Positions 6,733 to 9,477 of a DNA stretch of 9,477 nucleotides are shown piece after piece. A program made the translations under genes and the position numbers. The notes beneath the pieces were generated by a model, which did not search any database, was not told the DNA's origin, and worked only from the letters and a program-made list of their open reading frames with translations. This DNA comes from Zoogloeaceae bacterium (lineage in GTDB: Bacteria; Pseudomonadota; Gammaproteobacteria; Burkholderiales; Rhodocyclaceae). The stretch is taken from positions 1 to 9,477 of the forward strand of contig JAIRZG010000066.1 of assembly GCA_031267345.1 (NCBI GenBank). The letters are read 5' to 3'. Positions within the stretch are counted from its first letter, which is position 1; every line of letters begins with the position of its first letter.

Positions 6733-8214
6733 ATGCCCTTCCGATCCTTATATGAAATCCTTGGCGTAGCGCAGGGCGCTACCTCTGAAGAAATCAGGAA
6801 TGCTTACCGCCGCCAAGCAATGAAGTGGCATCCCGATCGCAACCCCAGTAACAGGGGAGAGGCAGAAACGCGCTTCAAGGAAATCGCGTACGCCTACAAG
6901 GTGCTCTCTGACCCTGCGCAACGCGCGGAATATGATGATTGGCTTGCCGCGCAACGTACCGCAAATGCCCAACAACGCCACGAGCAGGAACAAACTTTCG
7001 ATGCGGGCACCACGGAATCGAATGCCAACAAACTATTCTTCGAGCAAATGCTCGATTTGGCTTTTGAACTGGCAAAACGTGGATTTGACGCGGAAAAAAT
7101 TTGCAAGACGCTACTTGCGCTAGATTGTCCGGTGGGCATTGCCAAAGCGGTTGCCAAGATAGTCGCCGCTTCGTATGGAGGACAACAGACAGGAGCAAAA
7201 AGTACTGGCATGAGCACCAACAATAAATCTACAGCCGCGCAGACGAGGACACCGTCTGCACAACCAAGCGCCATAGAAAATATGAGTTGGGAAGAAGCGA
7301 AAGATTATTATGCAGCCATAATTGGTGGGATTCATGCAGACGAAAAAATAAATGACGCTACCTATAATAAATATATAAAAAGAGACAACAGTGGAATGAT
7401 TGGTTATGTAATTTCTTTTATCATGCTTTTTATTGGTATTTTCGCAATACCATCTTTTGGGGCGTATGCGTTTATTCCCGGTATCATTTTGCTGCTTTTG
7501 ACAATCATATTGCGTCTGACTGTATCGAACTCAAAATTTACAAGTGCGAAAAAAATGCATTATTATATCACTGCTTTTAAATCTTATCATCAAAGATCGA
7601 AATCATTAAAATTCAACATTTGTGTATTTTTATTCTCCTGGATATGGTTTGTTCATCGCCGTATGCCATTTCATGCAATAGCAATTCTTGTCCTGTATAT
7701 TATTACAGAAATTATTGGAGAAACATTTATTCCTGGAAAAATGCCAGCAGGTTTTTATTGCGCAATAAACGCTGTCCTTGCAATATGCGCAAATCATATT
7801 TATTTTCTAAGTGCTAGATGGAAGATAAACAGGTTAATTGAATTACCGAAACAAGATGCGCTCTTAAGGCTTAAAGAATCTGGTGGAACATATAGTTTGT
7901 CTGCTTTCACTTTTATAATTATTACCATTGTTTTAGCTGTGCTTGGCGCATGGTACGTCCAGTCTGGGCAACAACAGCAACAATTTGATATTGGATTGAA
8001 ATACCATTATGGCGATGGTGTAGCACAAGATTATTCAGAAGCAACCAAATGGTATCGTAAGGCTGCTGCTCAAGGACATGCGATGCCCCAAAATAACCTT
8101 GGAGTGACATCCAGAAATGGAGAGGGCGTAAGGCAGTGCGATGTAGAAGCAGTAAAATGGTGTCGCTTGGTAGCTGAACAAGGAGACGCAGAAGCACAAT
8201 ATAAAATATTTTGA
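6733..8214 (+). CDS. J-domain / multi-pass membrane / Sel1-repeat fusion protein
   Basis: A 493-residue protein with an uncommon architecture. Residues 1-70 are a canonical J domain (LYEILGVAQGATSEEIRNAY) with the HPD motif at 33-35, which in the family stimulates DnaK/Hsp70 ATPase. Residues 97-147 form a charged helical region (NKLFFEQMLDLAFELAKRGF onward), then a low-complexity Q/S/T-rich linker (150-180). Hydrophobic segments follow at about 221-238, 243-262, 293-306, 312-328, 339-358 and 389-409; the 293-330 part (FNICVFLFSWIWFVHRRM) recalls DUF2628. The C-terminus (417-493) holds two Sel1-like repeats, the second degenerate, ending abruptly in AEAQYKIF. The ATG at 6733 is chosen because the J domain begins right after it; upstream in-frame codons add unrelated residues. 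The first third is GC-rich, the rest strongly AT-rich. It may recruit Hsp70 to the inner membrane; the client is unknown. Confidence 0.85.
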   Translation: MPFRSLYEILGVAQGATSEEIRNAYRRQAMKWHPDRNPSNRGEAETRFKEIAYAYKVLSDPAQRAEYDDWLAAQRTANAQQRHEQEQTFDAGTTESNANKLFFEQMLDLAFELAKRGFDAEKICKTLLALDCPVGIAKAVAKIVAASYGGQQTGAKSTGMSTNNKSTAAQTRTPSAQPSAIENMSWEEAKDYYAAIIGGIHADEKINDATYNKYIKRDNSGMIGYVISFIMLFIGIFAIPSFGAYAFIPGIILLLLTIILRLTVSNSKFTSAKKMHYYITAFKSYHQRSKSLKFNICVFLFSWIWFVHRRMPFHAIAILVLYIITEIIGETFIPGKMPAGFYCAINAVLAICANHIYFLSARWKINRLIELPKQDALLRLKESGGTYSLSAFTFIIITIVLAVLGAWYVQSGQQQQQFDIGLKYHYGDGVAQDYSEATKWYRKAAAQGHAMPQNNLGVTSRNGEGVRQCDVEAVKWCRLVAEQGDAEAQYKIF

Positions 8215-8229
8215 CAATGATTTGTCAAA
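8210..8229. repeat. 8-bp inverted repeat at the J-gene stop
   Basis: TTTGACAA (8210-8217) and TTGTCAAA (8222-8229) form a perfect 8-base stem with a TGAT loop, overlapping the TGA stop at 8212-8214. No T-tract follows, so it may be an operator or attenuating hairpin between the two membrane-protein genes rather than a terminator. Confidence 0.45.
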
Positions 8230-8271
8230 TTTGATTGCATTCAAAACTGAAAAACTTTCAAAGGCTTAAAA

Positions 8272-9012
8272 ATGGAATTTGTATTTTTTCTTCTCATGCT
8301 GATGGGTATAATGTATTTTTTATACATTTCATTTTTCAAGGAAATATTACAAAAGTATGGATTTTTTGATTACTTGCGCGGAAGACGCGCCGCGAAAAAT
8401 ATCCCGGAAGAAACTTACTACGAGCAAGTTGCGGCGGAACTTAGACAAGGTTATCGTCACGAAGGTTTGTGGTTAAAGGCGCGGGAACAAGCAGGCGGAA
8501 ATATGAGTGCTGCGGAAAGCTTCTATATCAAACTGCGTATTGCTGCCATGAAACATAATGTAAGCGACAGAATTGCCAAAAATTCAACAGCAATTATTGC
8601 TTGTACACAATGCAAGACAAACCTGCGCATTCCGGTTGGAAAATTATTGGTAGTGCATTGTCCAAAGTGCGCTCACGAAATATTTGTGGATAGCCATTGG
8701 AAGATAAGTGTTAAAGAGTTTTATGATGTTTCCGATTTGTTAATTGGGAGGATAGGACGTTTGGGGTATATATTTTCATTTTTATTTCTAGCATTTATTT
8801 TTGCCGATTTGTTTGGATCAGAAGGCAAGGGATTTCATTTGATATTGGCCACTGTTGCTTCACTGGCGGTTTCCCTTGCTCGTATTCGTGACATTGGTAT
8901 TTCATCATGGAATCTTGTTTATTGTTTTATCCCTGGATTGAATGTATTGTTTGCAATTTATCTGGCCATCAAATCCGGAACACCAGGAAGAAATCAATAT
9001 GGGATGCCATGA
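8272..9012 (+). CDS. Zinc-ribbon / DUF805-like membrane protein
   Basis: A 246-residue protein I cannot name. An N-terminal membrane anchor (2-20) is followed by a soluble helical segment (about 48-92, YYEQVAAELRQGYRHEGLWL then YIKLR), similar to a short segment I recall from other zinc-ribbon membrane proteins. A four-cysteine zinc ribbon follows, with Cys111, Cys114, Cys130 and Cys133 (CTQC and CPKC knuckles). The C-terminal part has three hydrophobic segments (about 163-181, 187-204, 213-232). Its ARIRDIGISSW and closing GTPGRNQYG match the pattern of DUF805 inner-membrane proteins. The start at 8272 has a modest AAAGG eight bases before it. The gene lies 57 bases after the J-domain gene on the same strand and shares its AT-rich composition, so the two are probably co-transcribed and may work together at the membrane. 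Function unknown. Confidence 0.8.
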   Translation: MEFVFFLLMLMGIMYFLYISFFKEILQKYGFFDYLRGRRAAKNIPEETYYEQVAAELRQGYRHEGLWLKAREQAGGNMSAAESFYIKLRIAAMKHNVSDRIAKNSTAIIACTQCKTNLRIPVGKLLVVHCPKCAHEIFVDSHWKISVKEFYDVSDLLIGRIGRLGYIFSFLFLAFIFADLFGSEGKGFHLILATVASLAVSLARIRDIGISSWNLVYCFIPGLNVLFAIYLAIKSGTPGRNQYGMP

Positions 9013-9385
9013 AAAATACAAGACAAGTAATTTCAATGTTCTTTTGGGATAATGTATCCCGCGTCCAACGCAGGGCGTAGGGCGGATTAGCGGTGAAGCC
9101 GCGTAATCCGCCGATCGAAACCTTTCGCCGAGAAGCGGCGCATGAATTGGGGGCTTCCATCGGGGCGCTTCGCGCCAAGCTCACGACTGGCGGATTACGC
9201 TGTGCTAATCCATCCTACGCCCTGTTGCCGGGGATGGCGCACAATATCATATTCGATGGCGAACAGGATGAAACCCTGAACGGCACCACGCTGCCGCAAC
9301 GCATCGGCTCCGTCTGGGAAACGCCACGACCTCGCGCCCGTCCGCCGCGCCCTTCAAAGGGAGCGCAACAAAAAATGACGCCGTT
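9013..9385. other. Intergenic stretch with repeat element and no assignable gene
   Basis: After the DUF805-like gene come a weak 6-bp hairpin (GGGATA/TATCCC, 9046-9060), the inverted-repeat element 9072-9223, and a GC-rich tail. In the tail an open frame from the ATG at 9234 reads MAHNIIFDGEQDETLNGTTL and stays open to the window edge. It is protein-like for about 35 codons, has no clear ribosome site, and beyond 9386 it runs antisense to the antitoxin gene. I treat it as a possible gene remnant only. Confidence 0.45.
9072..9223. repeat. 152-bp MITE-like element with imperfect terminal inverted repeats
   Basis: The left end AGGGCGTAGGGCGGATTAGC (9072-9091) and the inverse of the right end (9204-9223) agree at 18 of 20 bases; with one small gap the match extends outward into CAAC. 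Next to each end a secondary hairpin forms (GGCGGATTA/TAATCCGCC at 9081-9112; GGATTA/TAATCC at 9192-9211). The middle contains CGCCG/CGGCG and GGCGC/GCGCC stems. Sequences of the GTAGGGTGGATTAGC type are widespread intergenic repeats in proteobacteria (from memory). No transposase is encoded, so it would depend on one in trans if mobile. Confidence 0.75.
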
Positions 9386-9386
9386 T
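9372..9386. repeat. 15-bp direct repeat, right copy
   Basis: AAAATGACGCCGTTT, identical to 6376-6390. Its last base is part of the stop codon of the antitoxin-like gene, so integration here would leave that gene intact, as seen for elements that target gene 3' ends. Confidence 0.45.
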
Positions 9387-9477
9387 TACGCCGTGACCGC
9401 CAGCTTCAACCCCAGCGCCGCAATGACCTTGTGGATGGTGTCGAAGCGGGGTTGGCTTTGCGGGCGCAGCACCTTGT
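9386..9477 (-). CDS. C-terminal end of a HI1420/HigA-like antitoxin (runs off the right edge)
   Basis: The reverse strand reads through the window edge to a TAA at 9386-9388. The last 29 residues end in QPRFDTIHKVIAALGLKLAV plus TA. This matches the closing helices of the XRE-type addiction-module antidote family of HI1420/TIGR02684, whose members end in a similar FDTVxKVxxALGLKL pattern. Such antitoxins bind DNA and neutralise a RelE/HigB-like toxin normally encoded just upstream, which here would lie outside the window. Only the tail is visible, so the helix-turn-helix itself cannot be checked. Confidence 0.72.
   Translation of the reverse strand, partial: KVLRPQSQPRFDTIHKVIAALGLKLAVTA

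Noticed and set aside
8210..8229. Terminator between the J-domain and DUF805-like genes
   Set aside because: The stem is AT-rich, overlaps the stop codon and has no T-tract after it; kept only as an inverted repeat.
9046..9060. Terminator after the DUF805-like gene
   Set aside because: Only a 6-base stem with a 3-base loop and no T-run downstream.

Overview
The window looks like chromosomal DNA of a fairly GC-rich proteobacterium. The propionyl-CoA carboxylase, MeaB and HemA sequences read like beta- or gammaproteobacterial ones. This taxonomic call is inference from remembered family sequences, not from a search. Most of the DNA is GC-rich (hand count 38 of 60 bases in 4021-4080), but about 7270-9040 is clearly AT-rich (17 of 60 in 7381-7440).

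Layout. (1) 1-530, minus: N-terminal third or more of glutamyl-tRNA reductase (hemA), with a good -10 box upstream. (2) 531-963: no gene; a dense set of inverted repeats bounded by a 10-bp terminal inverted repeat. (3) 964-1308, minus: a small LiaF/DUF5668-like membrane protein. (4) 1309-1750: no convincing gene; small repeats and two perfect palindromes, one just ahead of meaB. (5) 1751-6307, plus: a tight operon, meaB - pccB - pccA, ending in a strong UUCG-loop terminator. It encodes the biotin-dependent carboxylation of propionyl-CoA to (S)-methylmalonyl-CoA and the G-protein chaperone that protects the B12-dependent methylmalonyl-CoA mutase. The mutase and epimerase are not in the window. 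(6) 6410-9012: a small accessory block. A short XRE regulator (minus) stands divergent to a J-domain / multi-pass membrane / Sel1-repeat fusion protein and a zinc-ribbon / DUF805-like membrane protein (both plus). (7) 9013-9385: a MITE-like repeat with 20-bp imperfect terminal inverted repeats, and an unexplained open stretch. (8) 9386-9477, minus: the C-terminal end of a HI1420/HigA-like antitoxin running off the window.

The metabolic part is conventional. The part most likely to hold something new is 6360-9390: two uncharacterised membrane proteins, one carrying a canonical J domain, next to a divergent regulator. The block has a sharp composition change and is bracketed by a 15-bp direct repeat. 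I cannot assign a function to it from sequence alone.
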